From NCBI GenBank assembly GCA_949745595.1, contig CATJWN010000040.1:26801-90800 (forward strand): a DNA stretch of 64,000 bases, written 5' to 3'. Positions 19,713-29,614 of the stretch are shown here, piece by piece; within the stretch, counting starts at the first letter, position 1; each line of letters starts with the position of its first letter. The stretch is from an uncultured Clostridia bacterium. GTDB taxonomy: Bacteria; Bacillota; Clostridia; TANB77; CAG-508. The notes under the pieces are model-generated. The model did no database searches, was not told where the DNA came from, and was given only the letters and a program-made list of their open reading frames with translations. The position numbers and the translations under genes were made by a program.

Positions 19713-21503
19713 ATGTCTACAACATTAATATTTTTAGTATTGCCACTTATATTTACATTTGTAATGATTGCTTGGATTATGAGTAACAGAAAAGTATCAC
19801 AAATGAAAAACATATTTTTAGTTACCCTATATCTATTAGCACTTTGGTTTATAAATTTAATACTGCAAGTATTGTTTTCAACTTACTATGATGTTGAACC
19901 AATCATTTTTGAAAATGTAACATATATCTCTGCGTGTTTGGCGCCAATCTTCATTTATTTTATATCTTTGGCTTTCAAAAATCCTGATATGAAGTTTGAC
20001 AAAAAACATTTGCTATATTTTATTATTCCTATTATAACTCTGCTAGTTATATGGACTAATAATTACCATCATCTATTTTATGTAGAATATTCTATAGATA
20101 TAAACCAGACTGTATTTGGAGCATATTTTTATATACATTCTGCTTATACCTATACAATATTAGTGCTTGGATTATTAAATCTGCTTTTACACTCAATAAA
20201 GACTTCTGGTGCATTTTCTAAGCAGTCAATACTATTTTTTATAGGAACATCAATACCAGTATTACTAAACTTTTTAGGAACCTTTAAAGTTATTACAATG
20301 ACAATTTATATTACACCTATTTCTTTCTCACTAGGACTATTGTTTTATGCAATTTCTATATTTAAGTATGACTTCTTAAACCTTACTCCTATTGCGCTTG
20401 AATTAGTTGTAAATACCATATCAGATGGATATATAGTACTTGATGAAGATAATCTTGCAATTAGTAGTAATAAAGCTTTTTCAAACTTTTTTGGATTATC
20501 TCAAAATAAAATTAAAGATAAACATCTTTTTGAATTAACTGCTTTTATAAACATTTTTGAAACTCAAAAAGAACTATTATCGCTACTTGCTAGCTGTAAA
20601 TCTGGAAACACTGTTAATGTTGAAAAGATACATAATGATAGATTTTTTATGATTACTATATCCCCAATTTACAAATATAAAAATTTTATAGGAACTTTAA
20701 TTTTCTTAAATGACATAACTCAACACAAAAAAGATATGAAAATAATACAAGACAATCAAACAATGCTTATTGAAAAAGAACGTTTAGCTTCTTTAGGTCA
20801 AATGATTGGTGGTATTGCGCACAACCTAAAAACGCCTATTTTCTCTATATCTGGTGGATTAGAAGGTTTAAGTGATTTAATACAAGAATTTGATTCTTCA
20901 ATTGAAGATGATACTGTTACAGACCAAGACATGCATGAAATCGCAAAAGATATGACAGAATGGATTGAAAAGCTAAAAACTCATATATCTTATATGTCAG
21001 ATGTAATTACTGCTGTTAAAGGTCAAGCAGTAACACTTTCAGAAGATGCGAAAATAGAATTTAATGTTGAAGAACTTTTCAAACATATTGACATTTTAAT
21101 GAAACACGAAGTAAAAAATGCACTTGTCAACTTAAACCTAGAAAATACTGTTGATAACAATACATTTATTCAAGGTAATATAAACAGTTTAGTACAAGTT
21201 ATAAATAACATTGTTTCAAATTCTATTGAAGCATATAATGGAAAACCAAACCAAAATATAGATGTTTTTGCAAAAGCAGAAGACAACAATATTATCATTA
21301 CAATAGAAGACTATGGACCTGGTATTCCTAAAAAAGTAAAAGAAAAATTATTCAGTGAAATGATTACAACAAAAGGAAAAAATGGAACTGGTCTTGGTCT
21401 ATTTATGTCTTATTCTACTATTAAAGCCAATTTCCACGGAGATATAAAAGTAGAATCTGAAGAAAATAAAGGAACAAAATTTACAATCATTTTACCATAT
21501 TAA
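19713..21503 (+). CDS. Sensor histidine kinase with 7TM N-terminus and PAS domain
   Basis: A 596-residue membrane kinase. Seven membrane helices in the first 220 residues, including a WTNNYHHLFY loop, match the HisKA_7TM sensor family. A PAS-like region (about 225-340) precedes the phosphoacceptor helix, with His in GGIAHNLKTP, and an HATPase domain with NNIVSNSIEAY (N box), DYGPGIP and TGLGLF. It begins four bases after the NRPS stop, so it is in the same operon and is a good candidate to sense or regulate the NRPS product. The signal is unknown. A closely similar kinase follows. Confidence 0.9.
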   Translation: MSTTLIFLVLPLIFTFVMIAWIMSNRKVSQMKNIFLVTLYLLALWFINLILQVLFSTYYDVEPIIFENVTYISACLAPIFIYFISLAFKNPDMKFDKKHLLYFIIPIITLLVIWTNNYHHLFYVEYSIDINQTVFGAYFYIHSAYTYTILVLGLLNLLLHSIKTSGAFSKQSILFFIGTSIPVLLNFLGTFKVITMTIYITPISFSLGLLFYAISIFKYDFLNLTPIALELVVNTISDGYIVLDEDNLAISSNKAFSNFFGLSQNKIKDKHLFELTAFINIFETQKELLSLLASCKSGNTVNVEKIHNDRFFMITISPIYKYKNFIGTLIFLNDITQHKKDMKIIQDNQTMLIEKERLASLGQMIGGIAHNLKTPIFSISGGLEGLSDLIQEFDSSIEDDTVTDQDMHEIAKDMTEWIEKLKTHISYMSDVITAVKGQAVTLSEDAKIEFNVEELFKHIDILMKHEVKNALVNLNLENTVDNNTFIQGNINSLVQVINNIVSNSIEAYNGKPNQNIDVFAKAEDNNIIITIEDYGPGIPKKVKEKLFSEMITTKGKNGTGLGLFMSYSTIKANFHGDIKVESEENKGTKFTIILPY

Positions 21504-21510
21504 AATGTCA

Positions 21511-21542
21511 AGCCATACTAATAAAAAGTATGGCTTTTTTAT
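21511..21542 (+). terminator. Terminator of the NRPS-kinase transcript
   Basis: AGCCATAC and GTATGGCT around a 9-base loop, followed by TTTTTTATT. It separates the first kinase from the second. Confidence 0.85.
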
Positions 21543-21570
21543 TGACTTATTCTTAAATTAAAGAGATAAT
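21542..21570 (+). promoter_or_regulatory. Promoter of the second kinase operon
   Basis: TTGACT (21542-21547) and GATAAT (21565-21570) with a 17-base spacer, directly after the terminator. Confidence 0.65.
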
Positions 21571-21610
21571 ATATATTAGATACATAAGAAAAAATGGAGG
21601 AACTTTCACA

Positions 21611-23422
21611 ATGAATATACTTTTCTATTCGTTTACAGTAGCAGTATTCTTAGCAATTTTAACAGCTTGCTTAATATATCTACTTAAAAAAATTTCTAGA
21701 ACACAACTCCAACAAATTTTTGCAGTAAATTTAATATTATTGGTAGTTTCATTCTTATTTATGTTTCTACAAATGCAGTTTAGTTCAAGACTAAATATTG
21801 CACCAATATATTTTGATTATTTCTCATACATAGGAATAATATTTCTACCTATATCTTTATATTTTACAGCACTTATATTCATAAATACAAAAATTAAATT
21901 TAAAGCAAGCTATTTGTTAATGTTCATTATTCCTCTCATTTCATTATTAGCACTTTGGACAAATGATGCTCATCATTTATTTTTTAAAGAATATAACATT
22001 AATTTAGAAGAATGTGTATTTGGACCATTTTTTATAATACATGAAATATACTCATATTTTATTTATGCAGCAGCACTTGTTCAATTATTAAACTATTTCA
22101 AAAAAAATTCAGGACTTTTCTCGCAACAGATCACTTTAGTAGTTGTTGGAACTGTCTTCCCATTTATAATTAATTTACTTGGTACACTTGGAATTATAAA
22201 AGTTACAGTTTATATAACACCTATTGCTTTAGCAGTTTCAATTATATGCTTTGCTTTAGCATTATTCAAATTTCAACTTTTAAATTCTTTACCTATCGCA
22301 CTTACAAAAATTGTTAATAGAATTTCAGATGGATATATAGTATTAAATGATAAAAACATTGTAACAGACTATAATAATACATTTTTAAAAATCTTTGATA
22401 TAGAAGACTTTGACTTAAAACAAATGCACATTTTTGACTTAATTGGACTTGACGAATTTAAAGGCTTAGATGAAGATACGCTTATAAAAGCTCTTCAATC
22501 AGTTGTTAATTCAAATGAAACTTTGATTTTTGAATTAGAATTTGAGAACATTCACAAATATTTAAGATTAGAAATAAACAGTATCAAGAGCGATGGAATT
22601 TTCATCGGTGCTCTTATATTAGCAAAAGACCTTACTCAACATTTCAATGACTTACAGACTATACAATCTAACCAATCTATTTTAATTGAAAAAGAACGTT
22701 TAGCTTCTCTAGGTCAAATGATTGGTGGTATTGCACACAACTTAAAAACACCTATATTCTCAATTTCTGGTGCAACAGAGGGCTTACAGGATTTAGTAAA
22801 AGAATATAAAGAGTCTATAACAGATAACGCAGTTACCATTCAAGATCATCTTGCAATTGCAAAAGATATGGAAGAATGGCTAAATAAAATTAAAAACTAT
22901 GCAGCATATATGTCTGACGTTATTACAGCCGTTCGTGGTCAGGCAGTTGCCTTTACAGATAGAACGAATGAATCTTTCTCAATAGAAGAGCTTACAAAAC
23001 GTATTTCAATACTTATGAAACATGAATTACAACAATCTCTAACAACTCTTACTACTTCTGTACAAGTGGACAAAAATTTAGAGATTAAAGGAAATATTAA
23101 CTCATTAGTACAAGTAATTAATAACTTAATTTCAAACGCTATACAAGCTTATAATGGAGAACCAAATAACAATATAGATTTTTCAATTTATAAAGATGCA
23201 AAAAATATAATCTTTAGTGTTAAAGATTATGGTTCTGGAATGAGTGAAGAAATTCAAGAAAAATTATTCAAAGAAATGGTTACAACAAAAGGAAAAAACG
23301 GCACTGGTCTTGGTTTATTTATGTCTGCTTCAAATATTAAAGCACAATTTAATGGAGACATAAAATTTACTTCAGACCAAGCTACTGGAACAACTTTTAA
23401 TATTATAATACCTATTAAATAA
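21611..23422 (+). CDS. Paralogous 7TM sensor histidine kinase
   Basis: A 603-residue kinase with the same plan as its upstream neighbour: seven N-terminal helices with WTNDAHHLFF, a PAS-like region, phosphoacceptor His in an identical GGIAHNLKTP block, and HATPase motifs NNLISNAIQAY, DYGSGM and TGLGLF. The pair clearly arose by duplication; the catalytic halves are far more alike than the sensor halves. It is followed after 11 bases by the response regulator, likely its partner. Confidence 0.9.
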   Translation: MNILFYSFTVAVFLAILTACLIYLLKKISRTQLQQIFAVNLILLVVSFLFMFLQMQFSSRLNIAPIYFDYFSYIGIIFLPISLYFTALIFINTKIKFKASYLLMFIIPLISLLALWTNDAHHLFFKEYNINLEECVFGPFFIIHEIYSYFIYAAALVQLLNYFKKNSGLFSQQITLVVVGTVFPFIINLLGTLGIIKVTVYITPIALAVSIICFALALFKFQLLNSLPIALTKIVNRISDGYIVLNDKNIVTDYNNTFLKIFDIEDFDLKQMHIFDLIGLDEFKGLDEDTLIKALQSVVNSNETLIFELEFENIHKYLRLEINSIKSDGIFIGALILAKDLTQHFNDLQTIQSNQSILIEKERLASLGQMIGGIAHNLKTPIFSISGATEGLQDLVKEYKESITDNAVTIQDHLAIAKDMEEWLNKIKNYAAYMSDVITAVRGQAVAFTDRTNESFSIEELTKRISILMKHELQQSLTTLTTSVQVDKNLEIKGNINSLVQVINNLISNAIQAYNGEPNNNIDFSIYKDAKNIIFSVKDYGSGMSEEIQEKLFKEMVTTKGKNGTGLGLFMSASNIKAQFNGDIKFTSDQATGTTFNIIIPIK

Positions 23423-23433
23423 GGAGGTACAAA

Positions 23434-24484
23434 ATGCGCCACTCAGAATCACAGCAAGCTCTTAGCCCTTACAAAATTATTGCTTGCGACGACGAAAATG
23501 GAATAATCGATTCACTTTCTGTTTTCTTAAAACGTTCTGGCTATCAACTAGTTGGTGTTACTGATCCATATGAAGCAATTGAAAAAATACGTAATGAGCA
23601 CTTTGACTTATTATTGCTAGATTTTATTATGACACCAATTCACCGGAGATAAAGTGGTTGAAGAAATAAGAAAATTCAACCAAGAATTGTACATATTATT
23701 GCTTACAGGGCATAAAGATTTAGCACCACCACTAGAAACAATTAAGAGACTATCTATTCAAGGTTATTGCGAAAAAAGTGATAAATTTGACCAGTTATTA
23801 CTTTTAATTGAATCAGCACTTCGTTCTGTTGAGCAAATGAAGATTATTAAAAAAATAAACCAAGAGCTACAAGATAAAAATCAAGAACTTGAAAAAGCAT
23901 ACTTAGACAGTATTGAAACTTTAAGATATACTGTTGAAGCAAAAGATAGTTATACTAGAGGTCACTCAGATAGAGTTGCAGATTTTTCTGTACTAATTGG
24001 AAAATACTTAGGTCTTTCTAAAGAAGATTTAAGAATACTTCGTATTGGCGGACTTTTCCATGATATTGGAAAAATCGGTGTTCCTGATAGTATTTTACTT
24101 AAAGAGGCAAAACTTACAGACGAAGAATATTCTGAAATTAAAAATCACCCAAGTATAGGTAAACAGATTCTATCTAATGCAGAAATTTTTGCAGATATGA
24201 TACCTATCGTATATCACCATCATGAAAAATTTAATGGAACTGGTTATCCGACGGGGCTTGCAGGTGAAGATATTCCTTTATTTGCAAGAATTGCAGCAGT
24301 TGCCGATACTTTTGATGCAATGACTAGTAAACGTTCTTATAGAAATGCTCTTCCTTTAGACGTTGTTAGAGCAGAGATTGAGAAATGTTCTGGCACTCAA
24401 TTCGATCCAAAAATTGCAAAAGTTTTCTTAGATATTTTAGATCATCATTATGATGAAATCTTGGATATACAAAATAAATATTAA
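23434..24484 (+). CDS. Response regulator with HD-GYP domain, one CGG +1 recoding site
   Basis: Joined protein of about 349 residues. The N-terminal receiver domain has the acidic pair in ACDDE and the phosphoacceptor Asp in LLLLD; it is followed by a coiled-coil linker (about 125-160) and an HD-GYP domain with FHDIGK and GTGYP. HD-GYP domains hydrolyse cyclic di-GMP, so the pathway probably turns the kinases' signal into a change in c-di-GMP. The gene is split at CGGA 23644, inside the receiver just after the phosphoacceptor; skipping the C gives ...PIHGDKVV. Without it only a 72-residue fragment is made. AAGGAGG precedes the ATG. Confidence 0.92.
23644..23647 (+). other. CGGA +1 recoding site in the HD-GYP response regulator
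   Basis: In-frame CGG after CAC, with a stop two codons later. Skipping the C gives His-Gly-Asp, fitting the receiver domain, and joins it to the HD-GYP part. Confidence 0.9.
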
Positions 24485-24495
24485 TGGAGGTACAA

Positions 24496-25272
24496 ATGAT
24501 AAACTCTAAAGAAATAAAACAAGCAGCTTTGAATAAATTAGATAAAAAGCAGGCTTTGCAAGTATCAGCAGTATTTGTACTTGCAAGTGTTGCACTTTCT
24601 TATCTACTTACTTATGTGTCAGCACTAGCGCAAAACGCGCCAATACTTTATGCTGCAGCAAGTATCATTTATTTAGCATTATTCTTGCCTTTGTCTTTTG
24701 GATTTATATCTTCGATGTCAAAACTATATGAAGGCAAAAAAGTTAGTGCTACAACTATCTTTAATGAAGGAATTTTAAACTTTACAAAAACTATTAAAAT
24801 TTTCCTACTAACAGTTTTGAAAATGATTTTACCGTCTTTTATAATTATTGCAGCAGTAATCGGAATATTATTCTTAACAGTACAAAATATACCACCTACA
24901 TCTGAAAATTGGTCAGGATATTCATTATATGCTTTACTATTATTCCTTGTAGGCTTATTAGGTATAGCACTTTCTGCAATACCTTATGTGCTATCTTCTT
25001 ATATACTAGCTAGTAATAAAGATATGAAAGCAAAGGAAATAATTGAAACAAGTAGTAGCTTAATGGAAAACAAGAAATGGAATTTTGTCAAACTTATAAT
25101 TTCTTTCTTAGGTTGGTATATAGTTCTTGCAGTTATCGTAGCAGTAGGAAAAATGCAATTTGGAGAAACTATCGCAAATATCTTAAACTGGATAGGAATG
25201 TTTTTATTAATGCCATATCTTATCACTTCAATACGAGTATTTTACGAAGAATGTAACGATGAAAAAGAATAG
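24496..25272 (+). CDS. DUF975-like polytopic membrane protein
   Basis: A 258-residue protein with about five to six membrane helices, a conserved-looking start (SKEIKQAALNKL) and an acidic end (FYEECNDEKE), like the DUF975 family of unknown function. ATG 24496 is preferred because GGAGG at 24486-24490 lies five bases upstream; an in-frame ATG at 24484 overlaps that site. It follows the response regulator by 11 bases and ends the operon. Confidence 0.75.
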   Translation: MINSKEIKQAALNKLDKKQALQVSAVFVLASVALSYLLTYVSALAQNAPILYAAASIIYLALFLPLSFGFISSMSKLYEGKKVSATTIFNEGILNFTKTIKIFLLTVLKMILPSFIIIAAVIGILFLTVQNIPPTSENWSGYSLYALLLFLVGLLGIALSAIPYVLSSYILASNKDMKAKEIIETSSSLMENKKWNFVKLIISFLGWYIVLAVIVAVGKMQFGETIANILNWIGMFLLMPYLITSIRVFYEECNDEKE

Positions 25273-25274
25273 TT

Positions 25275-25307
25275 AAAGGCTCTCATTTAAGAGAGCCTTA
25301 TTTTTAT
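25275..25307 (+). terminator. Terminator after the DUF975-like gene
   Basis: AAGGCTCTC-ATTTAA-GAGAGCCTT followed by a T-rich tail; it separates this operon from the convergent tex gene. Confidence 0.85.
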
Positions 25308-27457
25308 ACTTTCATTGATAATTTTACTTTTTGTTTTTCTCTATCTATACCAATAACTTTTACCTTAACAACATCTCCTACTGATACTACTTCTGATGGA
25401 TTCCTTATAAACCTATCTGCCATTTCTGAAATATGAACTAAACCATCATGTTTTACACCAATATCTATAAACGCTCCAAAATCGATTACATTTCTTACTG
25501 TTCCAGTAAGCGTCATACCTTCTTGTAAATCATCAAATTTTAGAACATCACTTCTTAATATCGGTTTTGGCATACTTTCTCTTGGATCACGTCCCGGTTT
25601 TGAAAGTTCTTCAATAATATCTTTTAAAGTCAAACTTCCCACTTGTAATTCGTCAGCAGTTTTACTAACATCAACTTTTGATAAAGCTGTTTTAACTTCT
25701 TCTAATTTTGATTTTTCTTTTAAGATTTCCACAGAATATCCCAAATTTGTTAATAACTTTTCTGCAACTTCATAACTTTCTGGGTGAACTGCCGTTACTT
25801 CAAGTGGATTTTTTCCATCAAAAATTCTGATAAATCCAGCACATTGCTTGTATGCTGCTGGTCCTAACTTTGGAACTTTAAGTAAATCTTTTCTTTGTTT
25901 CAATTCCCCATTTTCATCTCTGTATTTTACTATATTTTTTGCAATACTCATATTTATTCCTGAAACATAAGAAAGTAGTGATGGAGTTGCAGTATTAACA
26001 TCAACACCTACTGAGTTTACAGCGTCTTCAACCACACCTGTTAAGCTTTCACTTAGTTTCTTTTGATTTACATCATGTTGATATTGCCCTACTCCTATTG
26101 CCTTAGGATCAATTTTAACAAGTTCTGATAATGGGTCTTGAAGACGTCTTGCAATAGATATTGCACCTCTTAAAGAAACATTAATGTCTGGATATTCTTC
26201 CGTTGCAAGCTTTGAAGCTGAATATACAGATGCTCCAGCTTCACTTACAATTGCATAATAAATCTCTCCATCTATTTCTTTTATCATATCTGAAACAAAC
26301 ATCTCAGATTCGCGTGAGGCTGTCCCATTTCCAATTGCAATCATATTAACCTGTAATTTTACTATTAAGTCCTTTAAAACTTTTTTTGCACCCTCTACAT
26401 CGTTCTGAGGCTCTGTTGGATAAACTGTTGTAGTTGCTAGTAATTTACCTGTTTTATCTATAACTGCAATTTTGCAACCTGTTCTATATGCAGGGTCAAA
26501 TCCCATAACAGTCATATTCTTGATTGGTGGCTGCATTAAAAGCTGTTTTGCATTCTTGCCGAAAACCTTAATAGCTTGAACTTCTGCTTTTTCTGTTAAA
26601 TCACTTCTTATCTCTCTTTCAATAGAAGGCTCAATCAATCTTTTCCAAGCATCATTTATTGTATTTTCTAGCATTTCTGCAAATTGACTCTTGTAGTCTC
26701 TGATTACTTGCTTTTTCAAATAATCTATAATCTTATCTTCTGGCTTTTCAAGTTTTACTTTTAAGAATTCTTCCTTCTCGCCTCTGTTAATAGCTAAAAT
26801 CCTGTGACTTGGCATTTTTAATATAGGCTCACTGTAATCATAGTACATCTCATACGCAGACTTTTCCTCTTCTTTAGTTGTTTTACTAGAAATAACAGCT
26901 TCTCTAAAACAAAATGACTTTATTTTCTTTCTATAATCACTATTGTCTGCAATATTTTCTGCAATAATATCTAAAGCACCAGCGATTGCCTCGTCCTCAT
27001 TGTTAACTCCTTTTTCTTCATTTATATACTCTTTAGCAACTTCATATATGCTATTTTTCTCCATTTGCAAATAGATAATTTGACTAAGTGGCTCTAAGCC
27101 TTTTTCTTTAGCAATAGTTGCTTTCGTTCTTTTCTTTGGTTTAAATGGTCTATAAATATCTTCAAGTTCAGATAATACCATTGTACTTGCGATCTTTACT
27201 GTTAACTCATCTGTAAGTTTACCTTGCTCGTCAATAAGTCTTATAATCTCTTCTTTTCTAGCTTCTAAGTTTCTTAAATATTTTAATCTTTCATCTAAAT
27301 CTCTTAAAGTCTCGTCACTTAAATTACCTGTTACTTCTTTTCTATAACGTGCAATAAAAGGAATTGTATTTCCTTCGTCAATAAGCTTAACTGTAGCCTC
27401 GACTTGTGCTTCTCTTATGTTTAGTTCTTCTGCAATTTTCTTAAAAATCTTGTCCAT
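25304..27457 (-). CDS. tex: Tex-family RNA-binding transcription accessory protein
   Basis: A 717-residue cytoplasmic protein with the full Tex order: N-terminal helical region, YqgF-like fold (VMGFDPAYRTGCKIA), helix-hairpin-helix repeats (LSYVSGI..., LLKVPKLGPAAY) and a C-terminal S1 domain (GTVRNVIDFGAFIDIG...KLSMKV). Tex binds nucleic acid and is linked to transcription and virulence-gene expression in other bacteria. Length is normal and no in-frame CGG is present. Single-gene transcript. Confidence 0.95.
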   Translation of the reverse strand: MDKIFKKIAEELNIREAQVEATVKLIDEGNTIPFIARYRKEVTGNLSDETLRDLDERLKYLRNLEARKEEIIRLIDEQGKLTDELTVKIASTMVLSELEDIYRPFKPKKRTKATIAKEKGLEPLSQIIYLQMEKNSIYEVAKEYINEEKGVNNEDEAIAGALDIIAENIADNSDYRKKIKSFCFREAVISSKTTKEEEKSAYEMYYDYSEPILKMPSHRILAINRGEKEEFLKVKLEKPEDKIIDYLKKQVIRDYKSQFAEMLENTINDAWKRLIEPSIEREIRSDLTEKAEVQAIKVFGKNAKQLLMQPPIKNMTVMGFDPAYRTGCKIAVIDKTGKLLATTTVYPTEPQNDVEGAKKVLKDLIVKLQVNMIAIGNGTASRESEMFVSDMIKEIDGEIYYAIVSEAGASVYSASKLATEEYPDINVSLRGAISIARRLQDPLSELVKIDPKAIGVGQYQHDVNQKKLSESLTGVVEDAVNSVGVDVNTATPSLLSYVSGINMSIAKNIVKYRDENGELKQRKDLLKVPKLGPAAYKQCAGFIRIFDGKNPLEVTAVHPESYEVAEKLLTNLGYSVEILKEKSKLEEVKTALSKVDVSKTADELQVGSLTLKDIIEELSKPGRDPRESMPKPILRSDVLKFDDLQEGMTLTGTVRNVIDFGAFIDIGVKHDGLVHISEMADRFIRNPSEVVSVGDVVKVKVIGIDREKQKVKLSMKV

Positions 27458-27501
27458 GTCTTCCCTCTTTCTTTATTCGTTTCAATTAATTTATTCCAAT
27501 T

Positions 27502-27545
27502 AAAAAGCGCAACAACAAAATTATTGCGTTTTTTATTTATCATTA
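27502..27545 (-). terminator. Terminator of the 27550-29457 gene
   Basis: A GCGCAA/TTGCG stem with A/T flanks and a T-run on the minus strand. Confidence 0.6.
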
Positions 27546-27549
27546 GTAT

Positions 27550-29457
27550 CTATCTTGCCCCATCATCTTTATTTTTCTCATCAATTGTACTTCGATTTCT
27601 ATCCGCTGTACCCTTACTATCCTTTAAAGGCGCTAATCTAGTTGGATCAACCACCCATTTATCTGCATCTCTACTTTTATCTTTAGCTTTTGCTTGCTGC
27701 TGTATATTTGCTGGAATTACATATGGTGTATTTGTTGGCTCACTTGAAATTTGAGACTTTGTAGTTAGCTTTGCAACTCTACCAATAGTATTTTCCGCAA
27801 ACCTTACCATAGCATTTCTAAGTCCTGTACCTCTTGGTGCTAAATCTTTTCCATTACCGTCATAAGTAGTTATGTTCCAGCCATTTTCGTCTGTTCTTTG
27901 CTCACTACTTGGATTTAATCTCTTTTGTTCAGATTTCTTAGTAAATCTTGCCTGTACAGCTTCTTTTATTTTAGAGAAAAAGCCTAGTATTCCACCTTTC
28001 TTATCATCTTCTAAATTATCTAATGTTGGTGCCTGATACTCTTCTTGTGCCTGTATATAATTATCAGCATTTCCTTTTCCTTCATCATTACTTTGTAATG
28101 GATTTTCTTGCATTGCATTTTCTCTTGCTGCCGATTGAAACATTCCAACAACACCCATTGCATTTGGCACAGCTTGCCCTCTTGGTATTTCCCCGTCACT
28201 TTGCTCTAGTGTATCTCTTGCTCCTTCTTGTATAACCTCTGCACCCTTTCTATCTTTGCCTTGCTGTGTCATTTCTGCCACTTCACCAACTTGCCCTGCT
28301 GTAACTTCATCTACTTCGTCAATCTCCTGTCCATCTATACCAGCTTGTCCACGCTCTTGCTGCCCTTCTTCTAGCTCAAAAAATGTAGTATACCCTTCTC
28401 CTTCCTGCATTGGAAGTCCCATTTCTTCAGCTTGCTCAGCAAAGTCAATAGCCCCAGCAAATAAATCATCAAAAAACATTTCTGTATAATCTGAATCTCC
28501 TGCAGCACTTAAAGCTTCATCAGCTCTTTGTATATATTCTAATGTACTCGCCTCTATTCCAGTTTGTCTTGGAGATTTTGATAATTCAAGGTCTGCAACT
28601 TTTTTCCTTATATCTTCAAATACTTTATTTAAATCTTCGGGTGATAACTGTAAAATATATTCAGTATCAATTAATCCTTCATATTCCTCTCCATCTAATC
28701 CAATTTTCTTACAAACACTTTGAATAATTTCAACAGACAGTTCACCATTTTCCCTAATTAAACTTAATTCTCCAATTATTTTAATCTTCTTTAAAAGTAT
28801 ATCTTTCATTACTTCTTCACTAAATCTACCATCAGGAAAAACCTTTTTATACAAATTAGGCGAAACTCCATTTTTAATCGTCTCTAAATTTTGAGGATTC
28901 TCTAATATACTTGGATCAAATAATGCTTTTTGAAGTAATTGAAAAGGTTCTGCAGTTCCAGCCATTTTATCTGTTGCTTCTGTTAAAACTTGTTGTTCTT
29001 CTTTCCCCATCCTATCCCAGTACTTGTCAATATTCATAGCAATATCAATAAATTTGCTTTCCGTAATATCACTTAAATCAACTTTCGCATCATTGCTCTG
29101 ATTTAATTCATTTATATAATTTTGTTGTTTATTATTCTTTGCTTGTTCTTCCTCTTCTTGTCTCTTTTGTACTTGAAATTCTCTTTTAGCTATTTCAGCT
29201 GCTTTATTTATACGACTTACATTAACCTGTCCATTACTATTAACCCAGTCTGAAATACCATTTACAGTATGTGTACTTATAAGTCTAGAAATTGTACCAT
29301 AAAAAGATGGAATTTCTTCACCCATTGCTTTTTCCATCCTATTTTTACTAGATGTTATTTGTTCTAGCAAATTATTTACTTCTTTACTTTTTGGAAATTG
29401 CTGATTTAAAAAACTTTCTAAATCAGCTTTTCCCATTTGTTTATCTGGTGCAGCCAT
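27550..29457 (-). CDS. Large hypothetical protein, acidic, low-complexity C-terminal half
   Basis: Unrecognised protein of 635 residues without signal peptide or membrane segments. The first 300 residues look helical, with a Glu/Gln-rich coiled-coil stretch near 95-120. From about 360 it becomes Gly/Gln/Glu-rich and probably disordered, with a short GGILGFFSKIKEAVQARF helix near 490 and a very polar end. Its own ribosome site (AAAGGA) and terminator support expression. Its general character (large, soluble, disordered tail) resembles the 56928 protein. No function proposed. Confidence 0.6.
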   Translation of the reverse strand: MAAPDKQMGKADLESFLNQQFPKSKEVNNLLEQITSSKNRMEKAMGEEIPSFYGTISRLISTHTVNGISDWVNSNGQVNVSRINKAAEIAKREFQVQKRQEEEEQAKNNKQQNYINELNQSNDAKVDLSDITESKFIDIAMNIDKYWDRMGKEEQQVLTEATDKMAGTAEPFQLLQKALFDPSILENPQNLETIKNGVSPNLYKKVFPDGRFSEEVMKDILLKKIKIIGELSLIRENGELSVEIIQSVCKKIGLDGEEYEGLIDTEYILQLSPEDLNKVFEDIRKKVADLELSKSPRQTGIEASTLEYIQRADEALSAAGDSDYTEMFFDDLFAGAIDFAEQAEEMGLPMQEGEGYTTFFELEEGQQERGQAGIDGQEIDEVDEVTAGQVGEVAEMTQQGKDRKGAEVIQEGARDTLEQSDGEIPRGQAVPNAMGVVGMFQSAARENAMQENPLQSNDEGKGNADNYIQAQEEYQAPTLDNLEDDKKGGILGFFSKIKEAVQARFTKKSEQKRLNPSSEQRTDENGWNITTYDGNGKDLAPRGTGLRNAMVRFAENTIGRVAKLTTKSQISSEPTNTPYVIPANIQQQAKAKDKSRDADKWVVDPTRLAPLKDSKGTADRNRSTIDEKNKDDGAR

Positions 29458-29556
29458 ACTTTTATTCCTTTGTAAATATAATTTTACATAAATATTATAT
29501 CTCTTTATTTTTTTGACTTCAATTACATAGGTATTACGTTTTGTTTACAGCAATTT

Positions 29557-29585
29557 GACTTTTTTATGTAAACATGGTATAATTT
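29557..29585 (+). promoter_or_regulatory. Promoter with an extended ATGTAAAC spacer motif
   Basis: TTGACT (29557-29562) and TATAAT (29580-29585), 17-base spacer containing TTATGTAAAC. The same motif is in the promoter at 63969. Confidence 0.65.
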
Positions 29586-29614
29586 AAAAAGTATTTTTAA
29601 TTTAGGGGGAAATC

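Noticed and set aside
23630-23650. prfB-style shift driven by an internal ribosome-binding sequence
   Set aside because: No AGGAGG-like sequence lies a few bases before the sites, and the codon before CGG is not a slippery one.
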